A stretch of DNA of 64,000 bases from Salinisphaera hydrothermalis. GTDB lineage: Bacteria > Pseudomonadota > Gammaproteobacteria > Nevskiales > Salinisphaeraceae. This document shows, one piece after another, positions 33,845 to 42,053 of this stretch. Made by a program: the position numbers and the translations under genes. The DNA lies in the NCBI RefSeq assembly GCF_040361195.1, contig NZ_APNE01000015.1; one strand, written 5' to 3'. Within the stretch, counting starts at the first letter, position 1; the number at the start of each line of letters is the position of its first letter. Under the pieces are notes generated by a model. That model ran no database searches and had not been told where the DNA came from. It saw only the letters and a program-made list of their open reading frames with translations.

Positions 33845-34851
33845 GCCCCACCTGCTTCCCGGACCACCTCGCGTGGATCCTTGTCGTCGCGCTCTCCCAG
33901 ATAGGCGGGATGACGCAGCTTGCCGTCCGCGGTCCATTCCGTGAACTCGACCTCGGCCACCCGCTCGGGCGTTACCCAGTGGACGCCGGCCTCGTTCGGC
34001 GGATCGACGAATGGCGAGGTCGAGCGTTCGCTGGCCGCGAGCTCACGGCGCAGCCGACGCAGTTCGGCCTCGGAAAAACCGGTGCCGACCCGGCCGGCAT
34101 AGCGCAACTCGTCGTCCTCGTAATAGCCGAGCAACAACGCGCCCAGCCCGACGCGCTCACCCTCCGGTTCGGTATAGCCACCGATCACCAGCTCCTGGCC
34201 GGCCTGGCACTTGAGTTTGAGCCAGCGCCGGGAACGGCCGCAGCGGTAACAACTGTTGGCCTGTTTCGCGATGATGCCTTCCCAGCCCTTACGCCGTGCC
34301 TCGGCGAGCAGCGCCTCGCCGTCGGCGTTACGATGCGCGGTGAAATGCAGCCGACTGGAGTATTCGAGCACGTCGCGGACAATCGCCTTGCGCTGACGCA
34401 GCGGCACCGGCCGAATGTCGTAGCCCTCGATCCAGGGCGAGTCGAAAACATAAAAATGGATCGGGATGCCGGAGGCGCGCGCCTCCTCGGGGTCCGAAAT
34501 GCCCGCGCGCTGCTGTAGCCGCGCGAAGCTGGTCACATCGCCATCGAAGGCCACGACCTCGCCGTCGAGCACGAAACGACCGCAGGGCTGGGCGGCGAAC
34601 AACTCGACCAGTTCGGGAAAATGATCGTTGCGCAGCTTGCCGTTGCGGGTATAAAGCTCGACGCTTTCGCCATTACGAAAAATCAGCAGTCGGATCCCGT
34701 CGAGCTTGCGTTCAAAGATCCAGTCGTCGTCCGAGAACGGCGTGTCGTAGAGCGTCGCCAGCATCGGCTCGAACGTTCGCGGCATAGCGACCTTTCGGGC
34801 CTTGGCCCAGTCTTCGCCGCTGATGCGGTCCTCGATACATGCCCTGGTCAT
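33841..34851 (-). CDS. ligD: ATP-dependent DNA ligase (LigD ligase domain as a separate protein)
   Basis: 336 residues. The nucleotidyl-transferase motif I ERKLDGIR places the adenylated Lys at 49. Motif III FVLDGEVVAF, motif IV WEGIIAKQ and motif V RRWLKLKC follow, then an OB-fold (GYTEPEGERVGLGALLLGYYEDDELRYAGRVGTGF-type core, in pieces). It seals double-strand breaks in NHEJ. The ATG at 34851 overlaps the stop of the phosphoesterase gene by 4 nt, and its own stop overlaps the polymerase start by 4 nt, so all three are coupled. Confidence 0.93.
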   Translation of the reverse strand: MTRACIEDRISGEDWAKARKVAMPRTFEPMLATLYDTPFSDDDWIFERKLDGIRLLIFRNGESVELYTRNGKLRNDHFPELVELFAAQPCGRFVLDGEVVAFDGDVTSFARLQQRAGISDPEEARASGIPIHFYVFDSPWIEGYDIRPVPLRQRKAIVRDVLEYSSRLHFTAHRNADGEALLAEARRKGWEGIIAKQANSCYRCGRSRRWLKLKCQAGQELVIGGYTEPEGERVGLGALLLGYYEDDELRYAGRVGTGFSEAELRRLRRELAASERSTSPFVDPPNEAGVHWVTPERVAEVEFTEWTADGKLRHPAYLGERDDKDPREVVREAGGA

Positions 34852-35462
34852 GACGAGCCTCCTGCCTGGTCGGCGATCTGCTCGGTGGTGAGGCCGCTGA
34901 GTACCGACGTATCCTCGGTCGAGACCGGATTGCGGCGCGCATCGGCGGCCTCGTCGTCGGTCTTCACCAGCAGCCACTGGCGCTTGTTGCCTTCAGTACG
35001 AAAATGCGTAAGCGCGTAGCCACCGAATATCTTCTGGCCGTGCAGGTTAACGATGAGATGGCCATCAGCCCAGCACTCGGCCAGCGATTTTTCGACCCGG
35101 CCCTCGGCATCGAGCTTGGCATTGTCGTAGGGGCCGATATCCCAGACCATGACCGTACCGCCCCCGTATTCGCCTTCGGGGATCACGCCCTCGAAATCGG
35201 CATAGTCCAACGGGTGGTCCTCGGTCTCGATCGCCAGACGTTTGTCTCGTGGGTCGGTCGAGGGGCCCTTCGGCACCGCCCAGGACTTGAGCACGCCATC
35301 GATCTCCAGCCGGAAATCGTAATGCAGCGTCGACGCCGAATGCTTCTGTACAACGAATATCGGCGGCTTGTCGCCAGACCGCGTCGCGCCATCGCCGGAA
35401 GGCTCGGGCGTTACATCGGCACGTCGTTTGTCACGATAGGCCTTGAGCGGATCCTCAGCCAT
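34848..35462 (-). CDS. ligD: LigD 3'-phosphoesterase domain as a separate protein
   Basis: 204 residues. The manganese-dependent phosphoesterase core is present: FVVQKHSASTLHYDFRLEIDG gives His41, His47, Asp49 and Arg51, and EDHPLDYADFEG gives His83 and Tyr87. These positions nearly match P. aeruginosa LigD (His42, His48, Asp50, Arg52, His84, Tyr88). It trims 3' ribonucleotides and phosphates at DNA ends. It is the first gene of the split LigD operon. The stand-alone length, with a short Asp/Glu-rich tail, is complete for the domain. Confidence 0.92.
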   Translation of the reverse strand: MAEDPLKAYRDKRRADVTPEPSGDGATRSGDKPPIFVVQKHSASTLHYDFRLEIDGVLKSWAVPKGPSTDPRDKRLAIETEDHPLDYADFEGVIPEGEYGGGTVMVWDIGPYDNAKLDAEGRVEKSLAECWADGHLIVNLHGQKIFGGYALTHFRTEGNKRQWLLVKTDDEAADARRNPVSTEDTSVLSGLTTEQIADQAGGSS

Positions 35463-35600
35463 AGCCGTCTCCGCACGGGTGTTTTTTTGCCTTATAGCCG
35501 ATCGCCGAGCACTACGTCATCCGCACTTACCCCTAACCGTACGAAGCGTCTCGCCAAACCCTTAAACTGACTCGAATATTCACAAAACGGGAGATTGGTC

Positions 35601-36044
35601 GTGTTGCACGAACCTTATATACAGGCCGCCCTGAAAGAAGCCCGGCGCGGGCGCGACGAAGGCGGCGTGCCGATCGGCTGCGTCCTGGTCCGCAACGGCG
35701 AAATCGTCGGCGCCGGGCACAACCGAAGGGTGCAGAAATCCAGCGCGATTCTGCACGGCGAGATGGACGCGCTCGAAGCCACCGGCCGCAAGCCCGGCCT
35801 CTGGTACAAGGACGTCACCCTCTACACCACCCTCTCGCCCTGCGCCATGTGCTCGGGGGCGATCCTGCTCTACGGCATCCCGCGGGTCGTGGTCGGCGAA
35901 AACGCCTCGTTCATGGGCGAAGAAGCGCTGCTCCGCGAGCGCGGCGTCGCACTCACCGTGCTCGACGACGCCGACTGCAAGCAACTCATGGCCGATTTCA
36001 TGCAGGCGTCGCCGGAGCTTTGGAACGAGGATATCGGGATGTAG
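35601..36044 (+). CDS. FCY1-like cytosine/nucleoside deaminase
   Basis: 147-residue zinc deaminase of the cytidine/deoxycytidylate superfamily. Zinc ligands: His52 and catalytic Glu54 (HGE), Cys81 and Cys84 (PCAMC). The region YKDVTLYTTLSPCAMCSGAI, then YGIPRVVVGEN and a terminal WNEDIG, resembles yeast cytosine deaminase Fcy1 far more than bacterial TadA (which has HAE and a different C-terminus). It would convert cytosine to uracil for salvage. The GTG at 35601 is favoured over the TTG at 35595 because GGGAG lies 7 nt before it. An IS1182 element lies 58 nt downstream. Confidence 0.85.
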   Translation: MLHEPYIQAALKEARRGRDEGGVPIGCVLVRNGEIVGAGHNRRVQKSSAILHGEMDALEATGRKPGLWYKDVTLYTTLSPCAMCSGAILLYGIPRVVVGENASFMGEEALLRERGVALTVLDDADCKQLMADFMQASPELWNEDIGM

Positions 36045-36102
36045 CGGCGAGCGAAGATAAAGCCGGGACCGATTATCGTAAATGTCGGCTTACGACCTAT
36101 TT

Positions 36103-37669
36103 TGTTGAAAAACACCTTCTCGGCGGCGCCCGAGCCGGAAGCTGCCCTGGTCTGGAAGGTCAAACGATCGGATCACGGGTATTTGATCGAGGCGCAGGCG
36201 CCTTCCCTGATCAGGTCGTTATCAGTTTCCCGGCTATGGGCGCTTTCGGCGTCAACCATTGCGCCATTCGTCTTAAATTCTGGGCAGTGGCCGCCATTAG
36301 AAATTCATCTCGGGCACCGCTCAGACCGCGGAGCCGTAGTCGGTCCAGTTTCAGGATGCGTTTGAGATGAGCAAACAGCATCTCGACCTTCTTGCGCTGT
36401 TTTCGTGACTCGGCGTATCGCTGCGTCTTCGCCAGCTGGCGTGCCACGTCCCGGGCAGCTTCGTGACGCTGGCGGGCGATCTTTCGCATCGGCGTATTTG
36501 GACAACACGTCGGCTTCATCGGACAGACCGCGCAGTCGCGCGTCCGAGCACGATAGATGATGGTGTCGTCTTTCGTAATATGGGTCGGCTTCTGAGAACG
36601 TCGTTGTCGGCTGCGCAAGGGGTTGCCCGCGGGACAGCGATATTCATCTTCCGATTCGTGCCACTCGAAATCGCGGCGTGAGAACGTGCCGTCCGTGCGT
36701 TCGCTTTTATCCCATACGGGGACATGCGGCTCGATTGTTTTCTCATCGACCAGCCAGCCCAACAGCGGTGCCGTGCCGTAGGCGGTATCGCCGATCAGAT
36801 GGGTCGGCTTGATGTCGAGGCGCTGCTCGACGCGTTCGATCATGATCCGGGTGGCTTCGACTTCTTCGGTGCGATGCGCCGGTGTTGCCTCGACATCCAT
36901 GACGATGCCGGCCTGGGTATCGATCAGATAATTGGTCGAGTAGGCATAGAAGGCGGGTCCGCCGGGCGCGGCCGTCCAACGTGCTGCAGGATCGGTCAGA
37001 GAGACGTTCTTGGGTGGCTTCGTAGTCGGTTCGGCTGCATCTAGGGCCGCCAGGTATTCACGAACGGAACGGGTCAACGGCTGGTCGCGATCCCATTGCG
37101 CTTGTGTTCTGGGGATGCCGTGCTGACGGCTCGCATCGGCCTTGATCACGCTGGCATCGATCGCGAAGCCTTCACCCCCGACCAGGCCTTCAGCCAGGCA
37201 TCGATCCAACACCGTCTCGAACACGAACCGTAAGGTCTCGTTGTCACGAAACCGGCCATGACGGTTCTTCGAGAAGGTGGAGTGGTCCGGCACGCTGTCT
37301 TCCAGACCGAGACGGCAGAACCAGCGGTAGGCCAGGTTCAGATGAACCTCTTCGCACAGCCGTCGCTCGGACCGGATACCGAAGCAGTACCCCACAATCA
37401 GCATTCGAATCAGCAGCGCCGGATCGATCGAGGGACGGCCGGTATGGCTGTAGTGCGGTGCCAGATGCGTGTGCAGCTCGCTCAGATCGAGAAAGCGATC
37501 GATACCCCGGAGCAGATGGTTTACCGGGACATGCGCCTCCAGGTTGAAGGCATAAAACAACGGCGCCTGCAGCGCCTCCTGACGTCCCATCATCGCCTGG
37601 CTTCCCGCTCGATCGATGGAATAGAAGTGGAGCAGCTTTCGGGCGCCGACTCAACCGAGTTTTTCAACA
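36103..37669 (-). mobile_element. IS1182-family insertion sequence (about 1567 bp)
   Basis: A single transposase gene bounded by imperfect terminal inverted repeats. The left end TGTTGAAAAAC starts at 36103 and its complement GTTTTTCAACA ends at 37669. Further in, CGGCGCCCGA and AAGCTGC are shared by both ends. Immediately outside, CTATT and AATAG are also mirror images, so the target was a small palindrome or the ends extend a few bases. I see no direct repeat. The element appears intact. Confidence 0.85.
36211..37593 (-). CDS. IS1182-family DDE transposase
   Basis: 460 residues, full length for the family. An N-terminal helical region contains FCRLGLEDSVPDHSTFSKNR (IS1182/IS5 superfamily core). 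The DDE residues are in FAIDASVIKADAS (first Asp), THLIGDTAYGTAPLLGWL (second Asp) and KKVEMLFAHLKR (Glu). A Cys cluster (CAVCPMKPTCC) precedes the last motif. No frameshift or internal stop is present, so it may be active. Confidence 0.95.
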   Translation of the reverse strand: MMGRQEALQAPLFYAFNLEAHVPVNHLLRGIDRFLDLSELHTHLAPHYSHTGRPSIDPALLIRMLIVGYCFGIRSERRLCEEVHLNLAYRWFCRLGLEDSVPDHSTFSKNRHGRFRDNETLRFVFETVLDRCLAEGLVGGEGFAIDASVIKADASRQHGIPRTQAQWDRDQPLTRSVREYLAALDAAEPTTKPPKNVSLTDPAARWTAAPGGPAFYAYSTNYLIDTQAGIVMDVEATPAHRTEEVEATRIMIERVEQRLDIKPTHLIGDTAYGTAPLLGWLVDEKTIEPHVPVWDKSERTDGTFSRRDFEWHESEDEYRCPAGNPLRSRQRRSQKPTHITKDDTIIYRARTRDCAVCPMKPTCCPNTPMRKIARQRHEAARDVARQLAKTQRYAESRKQRKKVEMLFAHLKRILKLDRLRLRGLSGARDEFLMAATAQNLRRMAQWLTPKAPIAGKLITT

Positions 37670-37720
37670 GAATAGTCCGATACCGGACGCAGTGGAGCCA
37701 AGCCACATCACCTATGTACT

Positions 37721-37742
37721 AAAAGATGCCGCGTTCGCGGCA
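37721..37742 (-). terminator. Intrinsic terminator after the HAD hydrolase gene
   Basis: Read on the minus strand: TGCCGC, GAAC loop, GCGGCA, then TCTTTT. It lies 27 nt past the HAD hydrolase stop and before the IS right end. Confidence 0.75.
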
Positions 37743-37768
37743 ATCGGCCAGAATTAACGCCGATTCAG

Positions 37769-38596
37769 TCAGACACGCGACGTGTAAGCGATCTCGGCCA
37801 GTAGTTGCTCCAGCACCCCGGAGCCGGGCCCGTCGAGATGGTGATCAGCGGCAGCGCGCACGCGGTCGCTGGCAGCGCCCATGGCATAACCGTGGCCGGC
37901 ATTGGCCAGCATGGTGATGTCGGAATCGGCGTCGCCGAAGGCGGCCACGCGGTCGAGGGCGATCCCCAGATGGGCGCAGAGCGTAGTGAGTGCGTGGCCT
38001 TTGGTGGCCGTGGCCCGGTGCAGATCGTGGCATTCGGTGCCGCTCCACGAGATGACCAGTTCCGGCTGGGCGGCGACGGTGGCCTGAAGGCCGGCCAGGC
38101 CGTCATGCTCGCCGTCGCACATGATCTTGAGCAGCGCTGGCGGCATTGACCCCGCGTTGACGCGTTCGGCGCGCAGGTCGGGGGTGACCCCGGTGCCAGC
38201 GGCCTCGCGCCCGATGCGATCGGCTTCGCCGTAGGCGTGCCAGCGGTCCGGGGCGTAGGCATGGATACAGCCGCCAACGTCCACAAAGTGCGCCAGCGCG
38301 ACGGTGAGCGCATCGTCGGGCGTGAAGGTCTCGGCGGCGATCGTCGTACCGTCGGCCGCGGTGACGAGCGTGCCGTTGAACGCAATCAGCGGCATGTCGA
38401 GGCCGATCGCCTGGGCGATCTCAAGCAGCGACGAGAGTTGGCGCGAGCTCGCGAGCGCGACGTCGATGCCCGCGTCATCCAGGCCACGCAGCGCGGCGAT
38501 CGTATGATCGGACAACGGGTTGCGTGCATCGATGAGCGTACCGTCGATATCGAACACGGCGAGATCGATGGCCGGCGCCATCTGGGATTGAGTCAT
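37769..38596 (-). CDS. Cof-type HAD-IIB phosphatase
   Basis: 275 residues. HAD motif I is FDIDGTLIDA (about 14-23), motif II is ASSRQ, a Lys lies in the ATKGHAL region, and motif IV is AFGDADSDITMLANAGHGYAMG. The C2-type cap between motifs II and III makes it a Cof/YidA-like phosphatase acting on sugar phosphates or similar small phosphoesters. The start at 38596 (MTQSQM) is taken; a second ATG lies five codons in. Terminator downstream. Confidence 0.87.
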   Translation of the reverse strand: MTQSQMAPAIDLAVFDIDGTLIDARNPLSDHTIAALRGLDDAGIDVALASSRQLSSLLEIAQAIGLDMPLIAFNGTLVTAADGTTIAAETFTPDDALTVALAHFVDVGGCIHAYAPDRWHAYGEADRIGREAAGTGVTPDLRAERVNAGSMPPALLKIMCDGEHDGLAGLQATVAAQPELVISWSGTECHDLHRATATKGHALTTLCAHLGIALDRVAAFGDADSDITMLANAGHGYAMGAASDRVRAAADHHLDGPGSGVLEQLLAEIAYTSRV

Positions 38597-38726
38597 CGTG
38601 GGCCTTTTCAGCAACAAGCTCGGTCGAGCGCGACAATGTAGCGCGCCGCGTCCGGGCGGCGCCACGATACAACTTAGAGCCTATTGTCCGCGGTTGAGGC
38701 GAACTGCGGCGCCGTGGGGTAGGCGC

Positions 38727-40847
38727 TTACTGCCACAGCGCTGCTGCGGCCGCGCCCAGGTCGAGCGTGCCCTCGCCGTCGGCTCGCCCAGCCGCCCTGC
38801 GCTCTTCCGGCGCTGGCGCGTCGACCACCGATTCGAAACAGGCCATCACCGCCGGTGTTAGAAACCGGCTATTGGCGCCGTAGACATGGGCATCGCCGTA
38901 GGCGGCCTGCTGGGTAATGTAGTAGCGCAGCGGCGAGATCAGCGACAGTTCGTTCTTGGCCCGCGTCATGGCGACATAGAGCAGGCGGCGTTCTTCTTCC
39001 AGGCCGGCTTCGGTCTTGGTGGAGAATTCGTTGGGAAACGTGCCGTCGGCGACATGCAGCACGTGCACGCTATCCCATTCCTGGCCCTTGGCGCTGTGCA
39101 CGGTCGAGAGGATCAGATAATCCTCATCGGCGAGCGCATCGTCGTTGTGGTCGCCGGTGGCCTGCGGCGGGTCGAGCGTGAGTTCGGTGAGAAACGCCGG
39201 CGCATCACCATAGCGCGCCCCGATGCGGGCCAGATCGTCGATGTCCCCGGCGCGGGCGATGTTGGGCGGCTCGAAGCGGGTATCGAGCTGGGCCTTGTAC
39301 CAGGCGGCGGCCGGGGCGAGCGCGGCCGGCCAGGCGTTATCCGCGGCCAGTGCCGCGACCGTTTCGATCATCGCTTGCCACGCGGCGCGATCGGCCCGAG
39401 CGGGGCGAAAATCCGCCAGAGCCTCGATGCGGTCGCCGGCGGCTTCCAGCGCTTCAAAGGCCTGGCGCGCGGTGCCGGGCCCCACGCCGGGCACGATCTG
39501 CATGGTGCGCCAGGCGGCGATTTCGTGGCGGGGATTGTCCGCCCAGCGCAACAGCCCCAGGAAATCCTTGACGTGGGCGGCTTCCAGAAACTTGAGACCG
39601 CCGTATTTGCGGAACGGCACGTTGCGCCGGATCAGCTCGATTTCCAGATCGTTGGCGTGGTGGCCGTTACGAAACAACACGGCCTGGCGTTTCAGGTCGA
39701 TGCCGGTTTCGCGCCGGGCGAGCACGGCATCGACCACCCAACGCGCTTCGGCGGTCGTATCCATGACGGTCACGTGGCGCGGCTTCACGCCGGCGCCGCG
39801 TGTGGCGGTGAGCCGCTTGGCATAGGCGCGTTTGGCCTCGCCCATCAGTGTATTCGCGGCGTCCAGAATCGCCTGGGTCGAGCGATAGTTGGCCTCGAGT
39901 GTGACCACCTGCGTGCCGCAATAGGTTTTCGGGAAGTCGAGAATATTGTCGACCTCGGCGGCGCGGAAACCGTAGATCGCCTGGGCGTCGTCGCCGACCA
40001 CGGTCAGCCCGCGGCCGGTCGGTTTCATGGCCTTGAGGATGGCGGCCTGCAGGCCGTTGGTGTCCTGGTATTCATCGATCAGCACGTGATCGAAGCGGGC
40101 GCCGATTTCGTCGGCGAGCGCGCCGTTTTGCATTACCAGATGCCAGTACAGCAGCAGATCGTCGTAATCGAGTGTGGCGCGGGCCTGCTTGCGCGCGGTG
40201 TAGTCGGCGAATAGGCGCTTGAGATCGTCGTGGTGCTCGGCGCACCAGGGAAACCAGCCGTCCAGCACCTCGGCCAGCGGCGCCTGCCGGTTCACCACGG
40301 CCGAGTAAATGGCCAGACAAGTGTCCTTGCGCGGAAAGCGCTTACCGCCCTCGCGTGAGCGCGTGGCGAGCCCGGCATCGTGGCGGGCCACATCCATCAG
40401 ATCGGCCGCATCGCCGCGATCCAGAATCGAGAAGGCCTCGTCCAGCCCCAGTCGCGGCGCGTACTCGCGCAGCAGCCGGGCGCCGATGGCATGAAACGTA
40501 CCCGCCCAGGGCAGCCGTACGCCCTGGCCTTTCCGACCACGCGTGGCGAGCGCGGATTCGCAGATCGCATGCGCGCGGCGCGTCATTTCCTCGGCGGCGC
40601 GACGCGAGAACGTCAGCAACAGAATACGGCGCGGGTCCACGCCCGAGAGCACCAGATGCGCGGCCCGATGCGACAGCGTCTGCGTCTTGCCGCTGCCCGC
40701 ACCGGCCAGAATCAACAGCGGATCGGCATCCCAGCCGCAGGGCGCGGCCATACCGAAACCGGCAGCCTCGCGCTGGGCCGGGTTCAGCCCGGCGAGATGA
40801 TCGTCGGCCGCAGCCGGTGCCTGGAGATCGTCAACGGTCGCACTCAT
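38727..40847 (-). CDS. UvrD/Rep-family superfamily I DNA helicase
   Basis: 706 residues. Walker A is LAGAGSGKTQT (about 47-57), motif Ia TFSRRAAEEM, Walker B LIDEYQDTN, motif III VVGDDAQAIYGFR, motif IV EANYRSTQ, motif V STVHSAKGQEWDSVHV and motif VI LLYVAMTRAK. It is a 3'-5' translocase-helicase of the UvrD/Rep/PcrA group. The C-terminus is Ala/Glu rich without the usual UvrD tudor tail. The ATG at 40847 lacks a good ribosome site; a perfect 13-bp inverted repeat lies 17-47 nt upstream of it and may affect initiation. Confidence 0.92.
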   Translation of the reverse strand: MSATVDDLQAPAAADDHLAGLNPAQREAAGFGMAAPCGWDADPLLILAGAGSGKTQTLSHRAAHLVLSGVDPRRILLLTFSRRAAEEMTRRAHAICESALATRGRKGQGVRLPWAGTFHAIGARLLREYAPRLGLDEAFSILDRGDAADLMDVARHDAGLATRSREGGKRFPRKDTCLAIYSAVVNRQAPLAEVLDGWFPWCAEHHDDLKRLFADYTARKQARATLDYDDLLLYWHLVMQNGALADEIGARFDHVLIDEYQDTNGLQAAILKAMKPTGRGLTVVGDDAQAIYGFRAAEVDNILDFPKTYCGTQVVTLEANYRSTQAILDAANTLMGEAKRAYAKRLTATRGAGVKPRHVTVMDTTAEARWVVDAVLARRETGIDLKRQAVLFRNGHHANDLEIELIRRNVPFRKYGGLKFLEAAHVKDFLGLLRWADNPRHEIAAWRTMQIVPGVGPGTARQAFEALEAAGDRIEALADFRPARADRAAWQAMIETVAALAADNAWPAALAPAAAWYKAQLDTRFEPPNIARAGDIDDLARIGARYGDAPAFLTELTLDPPQATGDHNDDALADEDYLILSTVHSAKGQEWDSVHVLHVADGTFPNEFSTKTEAGLEEERRLLYVAMTRAKNELSLISPLRYYITQQAAYGDAHVYGANSRFLTPAVMACFESVVDAPAPEERRAAGRADGEGTLDLGAAAAALWQ

Positions 40848-40863
40848 GCCGTGACGCTGCCAT

Positions 40864-40894
40864 GCCCGGTGGGTCAGATCGTGACCCACCGGGC
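40864..40894. promoter_or_regulatory. Perfect 13-bp inverted repeat in front of the helicase gene
   Basis: GCCCGGTGGGTCA (40864-40876), a 5-nt GATCG centre and TGACCCACCGGGC (40882-40894). It sits between the stop of the AcvB-like gene (40900) and the helicase ATG (40847), both leftward. No T tract follows, so it may be an operator, an RNA stability element or a weak terminator. Confidence 0.6.
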
Positions 40895-40899
40895 GATTC

Positions 40900-41655
40900 T
40901 CACGGCGTGGGTGCGATGCGCTGGCGGATCAGCTCGGCCAGATGTGCGTAGCGACGATCGAAGTGATGGCCGCCGGGTAAGCCGAGCACGTCGAAGCCGG
41001 CCGCTTTCAGCTCGTCGCAGGTGGCATGCGGATCGTCCACGCCGTAGAGACAGCTCGTGCGCGCAGCGGGCAGGCGCCGCGCTTCGGGCATGACGTCGCG
41101 GCCTTGCGGGCCGAGACCGACCCACGCGAGCAGGTGATAGCCGAACGTGATGTGGGCGGCGAGCCCCAGCAGTACGACATGGGCCACCTCGGCCTGAGTA
41201 GCGGACGGTAACCGGTTGTAGAGAAACGGCATGACGTCCGCACCGCGCGAATAGCCGATAAGCACCACGCGCGGGCGCTGCCAGCGCTCGCGATACGTCT
41301 GGATGACGCGATCGAGGTCCGCGGCCGCATCGTCGGGCGTGTGGTGGTGCCAGTAGTACCGCAGCGAGTCCCAACCGACGACGCCGTAGCCGGCCTTGGC
41401 CAACGACTGGCCGACGGCCTTGTCGAGCCCGGCCCAGCCGCCGTCGCCGGACAGCATGACGACCAGCGTGTCGGACGCGGCGGGCGGATCCGCTGTGTCG
41501 GATGAGATTGCGCGCGGCGGATACACGACCAGCGGCAGATCGGCCACGCCGGGCGCCAGCGGCGCCCCGCCGGGATGGAACACACAGCCCGGCATGCCGG
41601 CCAGAATCGCCACCAGACCGGCACACCAGGCCAGTCGTTCGAGAAAAAATCGCAT
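40900..41655 (-). CDS. AcvB/VirJ-like periplasmic lipoprotein hydrolase
   Basis: 251 residues. The N-terminus is a signal peptide ending LAGMPGC, a plausible lipobox. The mature part is an alpha/beta hydrolase of the AcvB/VirJ family: VVMLSGDGGWAGLDKAVGQSLAKAGYGVVGWDSLRYYWHHHTP (in segments), the nucleophile elbow GYSRGAD, and GLPGGHHFDRRY with the catalytic His. Characterised AcvB proteins hydrolyse aminoacyl-phosphatidylglycerol in the periplasm. No MprF/LpiA synthase is nearby, so the substrate is inferred from family only. The start at 41655 (MRFFLERL) is chosen for the signal peptide. Confidence 0.85.
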   Translation of the reverse strand: MRFFLERLAWCAGLVAILAGMPGCVFHPGGAPLAPGVADLPLVVYPPRAISSDTADPPAASDTLVVMLSGDGGWAGLDKAVGQSLAKAGYGVVGWDSLRYYWHHHTPDDAAADLDRVIQTYRERWQRPRVVLIGYSRGADVMPFLYNRLPSATQAEVAHVVLLGLAAHITFGYHLLAWVGLGPQGRDVMPEARRLPAARTSCLYGVDDPHATCDELKAAGFDVLGLPGGHHFDRRYAHLAELIRQRIAPTP

Positions 41656-41700
41656 ATCCGTATGAACCACGTCTCGGCAGGGCATCGACGAGCGGTTAGA

Positions 41701-41999
41701 CTAGGGCCAGTTGAGGCTTCGCGCGAGTCCGCGCCAAGCACTGTTTTGCGGCAAGACGAGGCGTAGCGAGCGTGGCGTAGTGGTTCTACGCTAGCGAACT
41801 ACAACGCTGTATTGCCGTCGTGTCGTTAATTGTTGGGCGCTTGTCCCTTCGGGTTGGGCCGCCCATAAATTTGACTAGGACCGCCCGGCGTCGTGGCGAG
41901 TCTGGGTCGTGACTCGCCACGACGCGGCGACTCGCGCCTTGCCGGACACGATTTGCGGACGCCAACGCGGCGCTCGCACGAAACCTCAACTGGCCCTCG
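41701..41999. repeat. Structured terminal-inverted-repeat element, copy D (about 299 bp)
   Basis: The left end CTAGGGCCAGTTGAGG matches the right end CCTCAACTGGCCCTCG as its complement. The 25-nt ends differ at only a few bases. It shares long blocks with copy A at both ends (GGCAAGACGAGGCGTAGCGA on the left; GACACGATTTGCGGACGCCA on the right). The GCGTAG/CTACGC hairpin is kept with a changed loop, but the outer 19-bp stem of copy A is lost. It lies between divergent acvB-like and aminotransferase genes. Confidence 0.8.
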
Positions 42000-42053
42000 A
42001 GTCCGCCGTTTCGCGCCGCCGAAGCGGCACCGATGCAACGCAAAGGATAAGCC

